NCBI RefSeq assembly: GCF_028201475.1
Contig: NZ_CP116383.1
Span: forward strand, 2,046,001-2,110,000
Length of the DNA: 64,000 bases
Direction: 5' to 3'
Source: Vibrio sp. SCSIO 43137
GTDB taxonomy: Bacteria > Pseudomonadota > Gammaproteobacteria > Enterobacterales > Vibrionaceae
In this document: positions 45,046 to 52,987 of the stretch, piece by piece
How the letters are laid out: each line of letters begins with the position of its first letter
Numbering within the stretch: position 1 is the first letter of the stretch
Program-made: the position numbers and the translations under genes
Notes under the pieces: generated by a model
Database searches by the model: none
What the model saw: the letters and a program-made list of their open reading frames with translations, nothing else
What the model was told of the DNA's origin: nothing

Positions 45046-46026
45046 GTGAAATTAGCAACCCTGAGAGACGGAAGCCGGGACGGGCACCTTTGTATTGTAA
45101 GCCGGGATCTGAAGCTGGCGGTGAGCGCGTCACCCATTGCCCGCACACTTCAACAGGCGCTGGAAAACTGGCAGAGCCTAAAACCATGGCTGCAAGGGCG
45201 CTATGATGAACTTAATGCCGGCAGAGCCTTTGATGCTATGCCGTTTTCAGAGTGCGAACTGGAATCTCCCCTTCCCCGCTGTTATCAGTGGGCGGATGGC
45301 AGCGCCTATGTTAATCATGTGGAGTTAGTGCGCAAAGCCCGCGGCGCAGAGATGCCGGAATCATTCTGGAGCGATCCTCTTATGTATCAGGGTGGCGGCG
45401 ACTCCTTTCTCGGCCCTGTCGATGATATCCCTTTAGGCGATGAAAGCTGGGGACTAGATTTTGAAGCAGAAATAGCGGTTATCACCTCTGATGTTGAAGC
45501 GGGCACTCAGGCTAAAGAGGCAGCAGATTCGATCCGGCTTGTTACACTGGTTAACGATGTCTCCCTGAGAAACCTTATCCCTTCTGAGCTGGCTAAAGGC
45601 TTTGGCTTCTTTCAGAGTAAACCCTCCAGCGCATTTTCTCCCGTTGCCGTAACTCCCGACGAGTTGGGTGACCACTGGCGCAACAGCACGCTACACCTGC
45701 CCCTTCTCAGCTCTCTGAACGGCGCGCTATTCGGCTCTCCCGATGCCGGTACTGATATGACATTCAACTTTGCCCAATTAGTCACTCATGCGGCAAAAAC
45801 AAGAAAACTGACCGCCGGCACTATTATCGGCTCTGGTACCGTTTCTAATTGTGACCGCTCGGCCGGTTCTTCCTGTATTGCCGAAAAGAGAATGCTGGAA
45901 AAACTGCAGACAGGCGAAATTCAGACCCCCTTTATGAAGCCGGGAGACAGCATAAAAATTGAGATGCTGGATGAAAATGGTTTGTCGATATTTGGCGCTA
46001 TTGAGCAGCAGGTGGTCAGCCGGTAA
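45046..46026 (+). CDS. fahA: Fumarylacetoacetate hydrolase-family protein
   Basis: The enzyme cleaves fumarylacetoacetate to fumarate and acetoacetate, judged by its place between hmgA and maiA. I chose the GTG at 45046 because AAGGAG lies 8 bases upstream; the longer frame from 45001 reads into hmgA. The 326-residue protein carries the FAA-hydrolase core with metal ligands in LDFEAEIAVI, VTLVNDVSLR and the segment GFGFFQSKPSSAFSPVAV. It is the bacterial short form rather than the 420-residue animal type. Confidence 0.9.
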   Translation: MKLATLRDGSRDGHLCIVSRDLKLAVSASPIARTLQQALENWQSLKPWLQGRYDELNAGRAFDAMPFSECELESPLPRCYQWADGSAYVNHVELVRKARGAEMPESFWSDPLMYQGGGDSFLGPVDDIPLGDESWGLDFEAEIAVITSDVEAGTQAKEAADSIRLVTLVNDVSLRNLIPSELAKGFGFFQSKPSSAFSPVAVTPDELGDHWRNSTLHLPLLSSLNGALFGSPDAGTDMTFNFAQLVTHAAKTRKLTAGTIIGSGTVSNCDRSAGSSCIAEKRMLEKLQTGEIQTPFMKPGDSIKIEMLDENGLSIFGAIEQQVVSR

Positions 46027-46037
46027 AGGAGAGTATT

Positions 46038-46700
46038 ATGGATATCAGGTTATACAGCTATTTTCGCTCTTCCGCAGCCTACCGTGTCAGGATTGCCCTT
46101 AACCTGAAAGGTGTCCCTTATAAGATTCTGCCGGTTCACCTGGTTCATAACGGTGGAGAGCAGCACGGAACGGCATACCGAAGCATTAACCCTCAGGGGC
46201 TAGTACCCTGTCTGGAATGGACTGACAGCCGGGGGCGGAATCAGCATCTGAGCCAGTCAACGGCCATTTGCGAGTATCTGGAAGATATGTACCCTGAGAC
46301 ACCTCTTCTGCCGTCAGATGCTGTTGCCCGCGCTCAGGTTCGTTCACTAATGCAAATTATCGCCTGCGACCTTCATCCGCTCAACAACCTCCGTGTACTC
46401 CGCTATCTGGAAGAGCAGCAGGAACTCAGCAAACAAGATAAGATGGATTGGTACTTCCATTGGCTGGATGAGGGCTTCAAAGCCATCGAAGCACGGTTAC
46501 ACAAGAATCTCAGCGAAGATTATTGCTTTGGCAATGAGGTTACACTGGCTGACGTTTTTCTGATACCTCAGGTATATAACGCAGTCAGGTTTAAATTTGA
46601 TATGGAACCTTTTGAGAAAATTGTTCAGGTTTATCAGCACTGCACCAGCCTGAAAGCGTTCCGGATTGCCGCCCCGGAAAATCAACCTGACGCTGAGTAG
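46038..46700 (+). CDS. maiA: Maleylacetoacetate isomerase (zeta-class GST)
   Basis: MaiA isomerises maleylacetoacetate to fumarylacetoacetate using glutathione. The 220 residues begin with the zeta-class signature YFRSSAAYRVRIAL (SSxxxRVRIAL), then NPQGLVPCLE and LSQSTAICEYLE, the glutathione site. It is last in the tyrosine operon, 11 bp after fahA. A long palindrome follows. Confidence 0.95.
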   Translation: MDIRLYSYFRSSAAYRVRIALNLKGVPYKILPVHLVHNGGEQHGTAYRSINPQGLVPCLEWTDSRGRNQHLSQSTAICEYLEDMYPETPLLPSDAVARAQVRSLMQIIACDLHPLNNLRVLRYLEEQQELSKQDKMDWYFHWLDEGFKAIEARLHKNLSEDYCFGNEVTLADVFLIPQVYNAVRFKFDMEPFEKIVQVYQHCTSLKAFRIAAPENQPDAE

Positions 46701-46736
46701 ATCAAACCCGCTACTTTTATTTAACCCCAAATAGCC

Positions 46737-46767
46737 TACCGCCGGAACATCTTATGTTCCGGCGGTA
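46737..46767. terminator. Long GC-rich palindrome between maiA and the HDO-like gene
   Basis: TACCGCCGGAACAT and its perfect complement flank a 3-base loop between two converging genes. It probably terminates both, though neither side has a good T-run. Confidence 0.6.
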
Positions 46768-46787
46768 TATCGTCATTAGCCTTTGTG

Positions 46788-47699
46788 TTAGTGGATCTGC
46801 TTTCGCTCTTCATCCAGCCCCTGCCAGAAGGCGTATACACCATCGAGCATCTCATTACCGCTACGGATAAAGTGGTCTTCATCCACATCATTGTTGAAAT
46901 AGTAAGTTTCCAGCTCCTCCTGAGTATGACAGGCGTGGTTGGCTTCCAGTTTCGCGTGCCAGGTAAAGAATGCCGTTGGCAGATCTTTCAGGTCGCGTGA
47001 CTTTTTATAATGTTCAAAACCGGCAACCAGTTCATCCCAGAAGCCTGCCGCCGCCCAATTTTCAACCGCATAAGAAGCCGCCGTAGAGGTGGCATAGTTG
47101 GCAGAACCGTACAGGCGTATCAGTTCATCACAGAAGAACAGCGTTTTAACCGAACCAAACTGTCTCCTGCCTATCTGGTTAAAACCAAGTCCGAGATAGT
47201 TTGCCAAGCGGTTCAGCAGCTCAAAATGGGCAGCTTTAAAGCGGAAAGCCCCGCCATCTATACTCCCCTCAAGATCACCAAAGTTTTTCTCCTCTTCAGT
47301 TAAATCTGAAGCGTGATTTCGGCGATGGCTCTTATAAACCACACCAATTTCATTAGCCAGAATCTCCTTTGATGCCCTCATCTCTTCTATGGTTTCTGCG
47401 TTAATCATCTTCTCAAGCTGAGCAACCAGAAACTGATTGGAAAACACTGAAAACTGAACTATCAGCTGTTTGATATGCGCATCACTTAATTTGGCGCAGC
47501 TAAACCACTGAGTATATGGATTGTCGGTAATAACCTTATGGTTAAGCAGTTCTGCATCAATGCGTGCCTGAAAGGCGATAAAACGTTGTGCTTTGCTGAT
47601 ATCAAAATGACCTGCGTAGATCTCTTCGACAGTGTGAAAGGTGAGTTTTTCTAGTCCGTTATCCTTACGATACGCTGCTATTTTAGCGTCATCCCTCAT
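46788..47699 (-). CDS. Iron-containing redox enzyme candidate, heme-oxygenase-like (HDO) fold
   Basis: A 303-residue, helix-rich soluble protein. The helical pattern and the segments FSNQFLVAQLEKMI, EILANEIG near residue 120, HFELLNRLANYLGL, and WHAKLEANHACHTQEE near 255 fit the heme-oxygenase-like diiron oxidase/oxygenase family, in which Glu and His on three helices bind iron. I could not confirm all ligands by eye, so this is a hedged call. RBS GGAGG-like AGGAGG lies just before ATG 47699. Substrate is unknown. It converges on maiA. Confidence 0.5.
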   Translation of the reverse strand: MRDDAKIAAYRKDNGLEKLTFHTVEEIYAGHFDISKAQRFIAFQARIDAELLNHKVITDNPYTQWFSCAKLSDAHIKQLIVQFSVFSNQFLVAQLEKMINAETIEEMRASKEILANEIGVVYKSHRRNHASDLTEEEKNFGDLEGSIDGGAFRFKAAHFELLNRLANYLGLGFNQIGRRQFGSVKTLFFCDELIRLYGSANYATSTAASYAVENWAAAGFWDELVAGFEHYKKSRDLKDLPTAFFTWHAKLEANHACHTQEELETYYFNNDVDEDHFIRSGNEMLDGVYAFWQGLDEERKQIH

Positions 47700-48019
47700 A
47701 ACAACCTCCTGAACCGGACTGGCTAATTAATAAAACAGAGCCAATACTGTACTCAGCAGCAATTAATGTCCGGGTTTGTGTTGGTTAAAATGGCTTGTTA
47801 TCAGTGTAGATGCTATTTACAAAAGTGTCATTTATATGGGTAAGCCATTGTTTCCAAGCTAGTTTAAATGACAGCTCTACGGTTTTTCGCTTAGAAAACT
47901 GCCAGCCTGATACTTATTTGCCGTATTGAATATTGTAAATTATTGCAAATGAGAAAAGTTATCATTGACCTAGACCCATTTGAAAAATATGCTAATAAAA
48001 TAGACGCTTAAAGAGAATA
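47700..48019. other. Divergent intergenic region with a Fur-like box
   Basis: This 320-bp gap separates two diverging genes and should hold both promoters. I see no gene in it. The one clear motif is the Fur-like sequence at 47950. Confidence 0.6.
47950..47964 (+). promoter_or_regulatory. Fur-box-like site upstream of the ViuB-like gene
   Basis: TGAGAAAAGTTATCA matches the 7-1-7 Fur pattern TGATAATNATTATCA in eleven of fourteen bases. It is about 55 bp before the start of an iron-uptake gene, an expected place. Confidence 0.6.
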
Positions 48020-48799
48020 ATGATGAATAAACCAAAGCCAATTTTACTTACTGTCCAGTCTTCAAAAGCCCTGACCACCAATATGCAGCGAATTATCCTT
48101 CAGGGAGAGGGGCTGTCTCAGTTCCCTGCTGATTGTGTCGGCGGTTATATCAAACTGCTATTTACTGCCGAAGGAAGCCCGGATCTCAGTCAGCTTGCAC
48201 CAGATACCCAACCCGTGCGTCGTACGTATACCATCAGAGACTTTGATGCCGAAAAATGCCAGATTACCGTAGACTTTGTACGTCATACTGTTGAAGATTG
48301 CGGATGCGGTCACGCTGCCCGCTGGGCAATGTCAGCCGCGGCTGGCGATCAGATTCACATCTCTGGGCCCGGTAAACTGCAACCAATTAATACAGAGGCA
48401 GACTGGTTCTTCCTTAGTGCTGATATGACAGCACTTCCTGCCTTGTCGGTAAAACTGGCCTCGCTACCGGACAATGCCAAGGGTTACGCCGTCATCGAAG
48501 TACTGGCTCTGAGCGACATTCAGCCTCTTTCTGCCCCGGATAATGTCGAGGTTATCTGGGTAGAGAAAAAATCCGGCAGCAAAGTATTGGCGGATAAAGT
48601 GGAGCAACTACATTGGATGGATGGCACTGCCTTTGTCTGGTGTGCATGCGAATTTGACACAATGCGCACCCTGAGAAATTACTTCCGCAATGAACGTCAG
48701 GTTGAACGGGAACATATCTATATCAGCAGTTACTGGAAAAACGGCGTTACCGAAGAAGGGCATAAAGTGATTAAGCGTCAGGACGCTGAAACGGCTTAG
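48020..48799 (+). CDS. ViuB-like ferric-siderophore reductase (SIP family)
   Basis: A 259-residue cytoplasmic flavoprotein that probably releases iron from imported ferric siderophores. The FAD-binding motif RRTYTIRDF near residue 76 and the SIP C-terminal segment with WCACEFDTMRTLRNYFR near 209 define the family. ViuB of V. cholerae has the same role for vibriobactin; I cannot tell which siderophore is used here. The start is ATG 48020 or 48023 after AGAG. A Fur-like box upstream supports control by iron. Confidence 0.86.
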   Translation: MMNKPKPILLTVQSSKALTTNMQRIILQGEGLSQFPADCVGGYIKLLFTAEGSPDLSQLAPDTQPVRRTYTIRDFDAEKCQITVDFVRHTVEDCGCGHAARWAMSAAAGDQIHISGPGKLQPINTEADWFFLSADMTALPALSVKLASLPDNAKGYAVIEVLALSDIQPLSAPDNVEVIWVEKKSGSKVLADKVEQLHWMDGTAFVWCACEFDTMRTLRNYFRNERQVEREHIYISSYWKNGVTEEGHKVIKRQDAETA

Positions 48800-48817
48800 C
48801 GCTTTTCATATAACCAG

Positions 48818-48838
48818 CCGGAGCTGTATCTGCTCCGG
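48818..48838 (+). terminator. Weak hairpin after the ViuB-like gene
   Basis: CCGGAGC, 7-base loop, GCTCCGG, but followed by TATTCCCCCC rather than a T-run. Possible terminator. Confidence 0.45.
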
Positions 48839-48934
48839 TATTCCCCCCTGTTATGACCTGCCCTTTTCTCAAATTCGAGACAAGCCCAAAAATCATGATT
48901 ATCCCCGTTTACTGGTGCTGATCTGTTGATAAAT

Positions 48935-48977
48935 TGTGAACAAAATCACTTTACAACTGTAAATCTGTTGGTAGTAT
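48935..48977 (+). promoter_or_regulatory. Class II CRP-type promoter of the small basic peptide gene
   Basis: TGTGAACAAAATCACT at 48935-48950 matches the CRP consensus with one end mismatch. Its centre, 48942.5, lies 41.5 bp before 48984, which is 7 bases after the -10-like TAGTAT at 48972-48977. This is the geometry of a CRP-activated class II promoter. The start site is predicted, not seen. Confidence 0.65.
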
Positions 48978-49044
48978 GTTTCGATAACGTGACTTGCCAC
49001 CTTCGAAATGGCTATATCTACAATTATTAGAGAAGAGATAAGTT

Positions 49045-49119
49045 ATGATAAAACGTATGAGAAAAGCGCAACTGAAACGTTGCAGAAATCGTTTCTGGAA
49101 AGAATCCAGTAAGAAATAA
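49045..49119 (+). CDS. 24-residue basic peptide, possibly from a dual-function RNA
   Basis: A short frame from ATG 49045 (MIKRMRKAQLKRC..., ending WKESSKK) encodes 24 residues with 11 Lys/Arg and one Glu. AGAAGAGATAAG lies just upstream as a ribosome-binding site. It is bounded by a CRP-type promoter and an intrinsic terminator, giving a transcript of about 170 bases. That organisation recalls sRNA-plus-peptide genes such as vcdRP of V. cholerae (29-residue peptide, but CRP-repressed) or E. coli azuCR. I recognise no family. The peptide could also be incidental to an sRNA. Confidence 0.6.
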   Translation: MIKRMRKAQLKRCRNRFWKESSKK

Positions 49120-49131
49120 CCAAGCAGAACG

Positions 49132-49156
49132 GGGCTATCTAAGAATAGCCCTTTTT
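49132..49156 (+). terminator. Terminator of the small-peptide unit
   Basis: GGGCTAT, loop CTAAGA, ATAGCCC, then TTTTT: a typical Rho-independent terminator. It lies 13 bases after the peptide stop codon. Confidence 0.88.
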
Positions 49157-49175
49157 AATACCTGAAATCCGCCAG

Positions 49176-50129
49176 CTACTGTTTTAAAACCCACTCATTC
49201 CAGTATTTCAGCGCCAACTCTGCGGCGACTTCCCTCTGCCTGAACTTGGCAAAAAGAACCGCGCTCATAGTAGCAATCACCGCATTGGCCATTGTATTCA
49301 GCTCTGACTCTTGAGTTCCCATAGAGCAGCTTTTCGGGAGTGATACTTCCGACAGCATCTGTTCCGGCCAGTAATGGGAAGAAACTCCGTCTGAGTCGCT
49401 GCACCAGATAGTCTGGCTCACTTTAGGATTGTACTCAGACTCACCGGACTGCCCTTTAAAAGAGACCACGGCATGACCGCTTCTGCCAACACTATGCTCT
49501 ATTTCGGCATGTAGCTGCTGAAAGCCGGGATGAAAACTGCCACGAACACCATAGTCTGAATTACCCGGATTGAGAGCCCGCACCATGGTATTTACCGGTG
49601 TCCGCAAGCCGTAACGCTTTTTAAAATCGAGCATTTCAACAATCTTGGGAGCAAATACCGACAACGGAAGATAAGCGATGCTGTGTTTATCCAGCAGTGA
49701 CTGAACCTCGCTGACACTGCCGGCGGACGGGATATTCATCTGTTTAAGATATGAGGCAGCATGCTCCCGTTCACTTTCCTGCTCAAGGTAACCATGCAGC
49801 AGTACTTTAAAACCATTTTCCGCCAGTATTTTTGCAGCGATAACATGCCATGGCTTACCTGTGCTGCTGCGTTTACCAGCATAGCAAGGCCAGTCAATAT
49901 CTGATGTTATAGCCGGAAGGCGCGACTGAAAGGCGTGCACAAAACCAGCTACTTCATCGCAGGTCTCATTCTGCACACGTATCAGCATCAGCAGCATCGC
50001 CATCTGGTCTTCGCCCACTTTACCATCCAGATATTCATCCATTACTCTGAAGGCTTGCTCAAAGGTAAGCGGCTTGCGTCCACGCTCTCCCTTTCCTACT
50101 GTGCGTATACACTCAATAACTGAACTCAT
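49176..50129 (-). CDS. ybiB: YbiB/TrpD2-type glycosyltransferase-family protein
   Basis: A 317-residue protein of the TrpD2 (YbiB) branch of the nucleoside phosphorylase/anthranilate phosphoribosyltransferase fold. YbiB of E. coli binds nucleic acid and lacks TrpD activity. Motifs include GKRSSTGKPWHVIAAKIL and VLLHGYLEQ near residue 110, and LRTPVNTMVRALNPGN near 185. It is not next to dinG here, and I found no LexA box in front of it. Moderate confidence on the exact subfamily. Confidence 0.78.
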   Translation of the reverse strand: MSSVIECIRTVGKGERGRKPLTFEQAFRVMDEYLDGKVGEDQMAMLLMLIRVQNETCDEVAGFVHAFQSRLPAITSDIDWPCYAGKRSSTGKPWHVIAAKILAENGFKVLLHGYLEQESEREHAASYLKQMNIPSAGSVSEVQSLLDKHSIAYLPLSVFAPKIVEMLDFKKRYGLRTPVNTMVRALNPGNSDYGVRGSFHPGFQQLHAEIEHSVGRSGHAVVSFKGQSGESEYNPKVSQTIWCSDSDGVSSHYWPEQMLSEVSLPKSCSMGTQESELNTMANAVIATMSAVLFAKFRQREVAAELALKYWNEWVLKQ

Positions 50130-50234
50130 AGACTTTCCTGAATATTTACATTGCTTTCAATCTACTGAAAAGCATAAAGAAAGCAAAACATCTCTTAGTC
50201 TATTTATTTATGCTATATACCTGCTCTGCCAGTT

Positions 50235-50891
50235 TTACTCAAACCAGCGGGAACCATACGCCGAAGAGTAATCGGGCGTTTCAATCTGCCCATCCAGTTC
50301 AGCAACCGCTTGCAAAGGACCCACTACCGTTTTGTAGGGTAAAACCCCGGCCCAGACTTCGCGGTCTAAATCTCCTTTATCATCATTAACACCATGATTA
50401 CCAATTTTGACAGAGGCCTCTTCAAGGGGAATCACCAGCAATTCTGTCGCTTCCAGCTCCCTGCGGCTGCCAAGACGAATGTGTTCCGTTCTGCCCGGTG
50501 CTATTTGCTCTATAAAGTGATTAAGTAAGGCATTTTTCTCTTCTCTCTCTTCGACCACTTTAAAGCAGCCAAATACCATAGCACTTCTGTAGTGAGCACT
50601 ATGATGCATGGCTGAACGCGCCAACACCCAACCATCAAACAGAGTAAAAGTAACACAGGTTTCAGCGCCATTTTTAAGCGTTTTCAGAAGGCGGCTGTTT
50701 TTCGCTCCATGAATATACACCTTATCTTCCACCCGCCAGGCCAGCATGGGGATCACTAAGGGAGCATTCTGTTCAACAATAGCAACATGGGCAATCAGGC
50801 TTTCATCAATAATCCGATAAAGGCTCTCTGTATCAGTACAAGCCTTATGTGGCGCTTTTTTAATTCTGCTTCTCTGAGTGGCGGATAACAT
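50235..50891 (-). CDS. PNPOx-like split-barrel FMN-binding family protein
   Basis: A 218-residue protein of the pyridoxamine 5'-phosphate oxidase-like, FMN-binding split-barrel fold. It has the segment IPMLAWRVEDKVYIHGAKNSRLLKTL near residue 60 and HHSAHYRSAMVFG near 105. I chose ATG 50891 since AGGAGAG precedes it; the longer frame from 50909 would include that site. It diverges from a MocR-type regulator gene at 50973 and is likely its target, a common pairing. Substrate unknown. Confidence 0.8.
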   Translation of the reverse strand: MLSATQRSRIKKAPHKACTDTESLYRIIDESLIAHVAIVEQNAPLVIPMLAWRVEDKVYIHGAKNSRLLKTLKNGAETCVTFTLFDGWVLARSAMHHSAHYRSAMVFGCFKVVEEREEKNALLNHFIEQIAPGRTEHIRLGSRRELEATELLVIPLEEASVKIGNHGVNDDKGDLDREVWAGVLPYKTVVGPLQAVAELDGQIETPDYSSAYGSRWFE

Positions 50892-50936
50892 AGTTTCTCT
50901 CCTGCACAATAAATCTCCTGTTTAATGTAATAGCAA

Positions 50937-50960
50937 ACTGGCACTATAATTAGAGCCAGT
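50937..50960. promoter_or_regulatory. Candidate MocR operator in the divergent promoter
   Basis: ACTGGCACT and AGAGCCAGT form 9-bp inverted arms with one mismatch around the hexamer ATAATT. A TATAAT -10 element for the regulator gene at 50945-50950 lies inside, so binding would block its transcription. Confidence 0.5.
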
Positions 50961-50972
50961 ATTTTATTTTAT

Positions 50973-52433
50973 ATGAGTCCAGTTATGCAAAGTATCGACC
51001 TTGGCGATCTCTGCCTTTCTCCAGAGTGCTCTTCATTACAACAGGCACTGTTTCAGGAGATCAGAAACAAGATTATTAACCGCCTATGGCGAAAAGGCGC
51101 CAGACTGCCTTCAACCAGAAAGGCGGCAGAAGAACTTGGTATCAGCAGAAATACCGTAACGCTCACTTATGAACAACTGGTCGCTGAAGGGTATATTGAG
51201 AGTCGTGCCGGATCCGGCTTTTACGTATCCGTAGAAGTTCCCGAGCATTTTCTGTTGCAGGTGACTCAAGCGACTGAAAATAAAAACAATCAACACATTA
51301 GTGACAGCCAAGGGTTAAACTGTTTTTTTGCCCCCGGAGTGCCAGATTTATCCGCTTTTCCATTTACAAAATGGCAGCGAATTCTGCAACATCACAGCAG
51401 CAGGGTGGCCATTGCCGGACTCAATGATCTTCAGGGGTTACCTGAGTTAAGAGAAGCACTTGCACACTACCTTGCTTCTTCCCGTTCTGTCGACTGCTCA
51501 GCCAAACGCATTATTATCACCAACGGGGCACAGCAGGCGCTGACTATCGCTGCTCTGGCAGTCTCTTCTCTGACGGCGGACAGTAAATCCTGCCCCATCG
51601 CAATGGAAGAGCCGGGGTATACTCAAATGCGCAAGGTGTTAGCGCTGTTTAACATCAAAACCATCAACCTTAGCGTTGAACCTGAAACCGGCTGGGATTT
51701 GAGCCGGTTGCTAAGCTCTCCGGCCAAAGCTGTCTATTTAACCCCCAGCAATCAATATCCGATGGGATTTAGCCTGAATACAGATCAGAGAATGCAGGTT
51801 CTCAATTGGGCTGCGATAAACAACAGCTGGATTATTGAAGATGATTACGACAGTGAGTTTCAGTTTGCTCACAGGCCATACACCTCCATGCAGGGATTAG
51901 CAGCACAATCTGGCCTGACCGATCGATGTATCTACATAGGTTCCTTTAGTAAAACCCTGTTTAACGGGCTGAGAATCGGCTATATGGTGGTGCCGGATGA
52001 GTTAGTCAGACCATGTCTGAACATTAAAGATGCCCTGAGCGGGACTACGCCAGCTCATACTCAGGCAGCGACTGCTGAGTTTATCAGTCAGGGCCACTAT
52101 TTAACTCATCTGAGAAAAATGCGTAAACACTACCAGTTAAAACGAGAAACCATGATTTCCCTTTTAAACCAACACTTCGCTGAAGATTTAGAAGTAATCA
52201 GCCAACCAGCCGGACTGCATATCACCGTCCGCTGGCAGGGAAATCCCGGTGAAAATGAATTTTCAAAACAGGCGGAAAAGGAGGGAGTTACCGTTCGTCC
52301 ACTGAGCTACTATCAACAATCCGCACAGCCCAGACAGTGGAACTCTGTGGTTATGGGATTTGGCAACTGCCCTTTAACTGACATGGCGGCCAGCATAGAA
52401 AAGCTGGCCGGAATATTTCACCGTATGCGCTAA
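50973..52433 (+). CDS. MocR-family regulator (GntR HTH + aminotransferase-like domain)
   Basis: A 486-residue PLP-dependent regulator. The N-terminal GntR winged helix (GARLPSTRKAAEELGISRNTVTLTYEQL, residues 42-70) binds DNA and a fold-type I aminotransferase domain follows, with EDDYDSEF and the PLP lysine in IGSFSKTLFNGLRIGY near residue 330. It resembles PdxR/GabR. It diverges from the PNPOx-like gene and probably controls it. The ATG at 50973 lacks a clear ribosome-binding site; ATG 50985 is a possible alternative. Confidence 0.86.
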   Translation: MSPVMQSIDLGDLCLSPECSSLQQALFQEIRNKIINRLWRKGARLPSTRKAAEELGISRNTVTLTYEQLVAEGYIESRAGSGFYVSVEVPEHFLLQVTQATENKNNQHISDSQGLNCFFAPGVPDLSAFPFTKWQRILQHHSSRVAIAGLNDLQGLPELREALAHYLASSRSVDCSAKRIIITNGAQQALTIAALAVSSLTADSKSCPIAMEEPGYTQMRKVLALFNIKTINLSVEPETGWDLSRLLSSPAKAVYLTPSNQYPMGFSLNTDQRMQVLNWAAINNSWIIEDDYDSEFQFAHRPYTSMQGLAAQSGLTDRCIYIGSFSKTLFNGLRIGYMVVPDELVRPCLNIKDALSGTTPAHTQAATAEFISQGHYLTHLRKMRKHYQLKRETMISLLNQHFAEDLEVISQPAGLHITVRWQGNPGENEFSKQAEKEGVTVRPLSYYQQSAQPRQWNSVVMGFGNCPLTDMAASIEKLAGIFHRMR

Positions 52434-52434
52434 A

Positions 52435-52863
52435 CTACTTTTTCACCCTGAACTTTCTATGACATGCCTTACAGGTTTTTGTCGCCTGCTTAAATCCGGC
52501 CACAAGAGCCGATTTGTCGTTCGCTTTTGCTGCTGAATAGAAGCTATCAAATCCGCTGTTCAGCATCTGCAAACCTTCTGAAAATTTATCAGGATTGTTC
52601 CAGACTGCTGCTTTTGCATTACTTCCTTCCTTGCTTCCTTCAGGAAAGTGGTTTTCCAGTATCGACGCATTCGAGGTCAGTGCCTGACCATATTGCTGCA
52701 ATTTCTGCCAGTCCAGTTTTCCGCTGTCTAGCATATCACCAGCCATTTCAACATTGTCTTTGATATCAGAAAATGCGTTCTGACGGGTTTCAATATCAGT
52801 GTCAAATGCCGCAAAACTGCTGGCTGACAGCGGTATCAAAAGAGCTAAAATATACTTTTTCAC
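52435..52863 (-). CDS. Cytochrome c'-type periplasmic protein
   Basis: A 142-residue c'-type cytochrome: signal peptide (to about residue 20), four-helix-bundle body, and the haem site TCKACHRKF (CxxCH) at the C-terminus, as in the family. Such proteins bind NO or act in electron transfer. I chose GTG 52863 because AAGGAAG sits just upstream. It diverges from a cytochrome b561 gene, a pairing often seen in vibrios and Shewanella, and shares its promoter region. Its stop is 1 bp from the MocR gene stop, so these genes converge tightly. Confidence 0.88.
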   Translation of the reverse strand: MKKYILALLIPLSASSFAAFDTDIETRQNAFSDIKDNVEMAGDMLDSGKLDWQKLQQYGQALTSNASILENHFPEGSKEGSNAKAAVWNNPDKFSEGLQMLNSGFDSFYSAAKANDKSALVAGFKQATKTCKACHRKFRVKK

Positions 52864-52908
52864 AATTACTTCCTTTTGTTTAATTATTGCCCATTGCATT
52901 GCAAATAG

Positions 52909-52971
52909 TTACATAATCGTTGTGGTTATGTAAATATATATGGCAACACGAAAATTCAACCAATTACATAA
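52909..52971. promoter_or_regulatory. Repeated TTACATAA motifs in the cytochrome divergent promoter
   Basis: TTACATAA occurs at 52909-52916, its inverse TTATGTAA at 52926-52933, and TTACATAA again at 52964-52971, with a variant TAACATAA at 52981. The first two form a perfect inverted repeat with a 9-bp spacer between the two genes. Confidence 0.5.
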
Positions 52972-52987
52972 AAGCGGAAGTAACATA

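Noticed and set aside
50130..50234. LexA box before ybiB
   Set aside because: Searched for CTGT-N8-ACAG and found none, so no SOS link can be claimed here.
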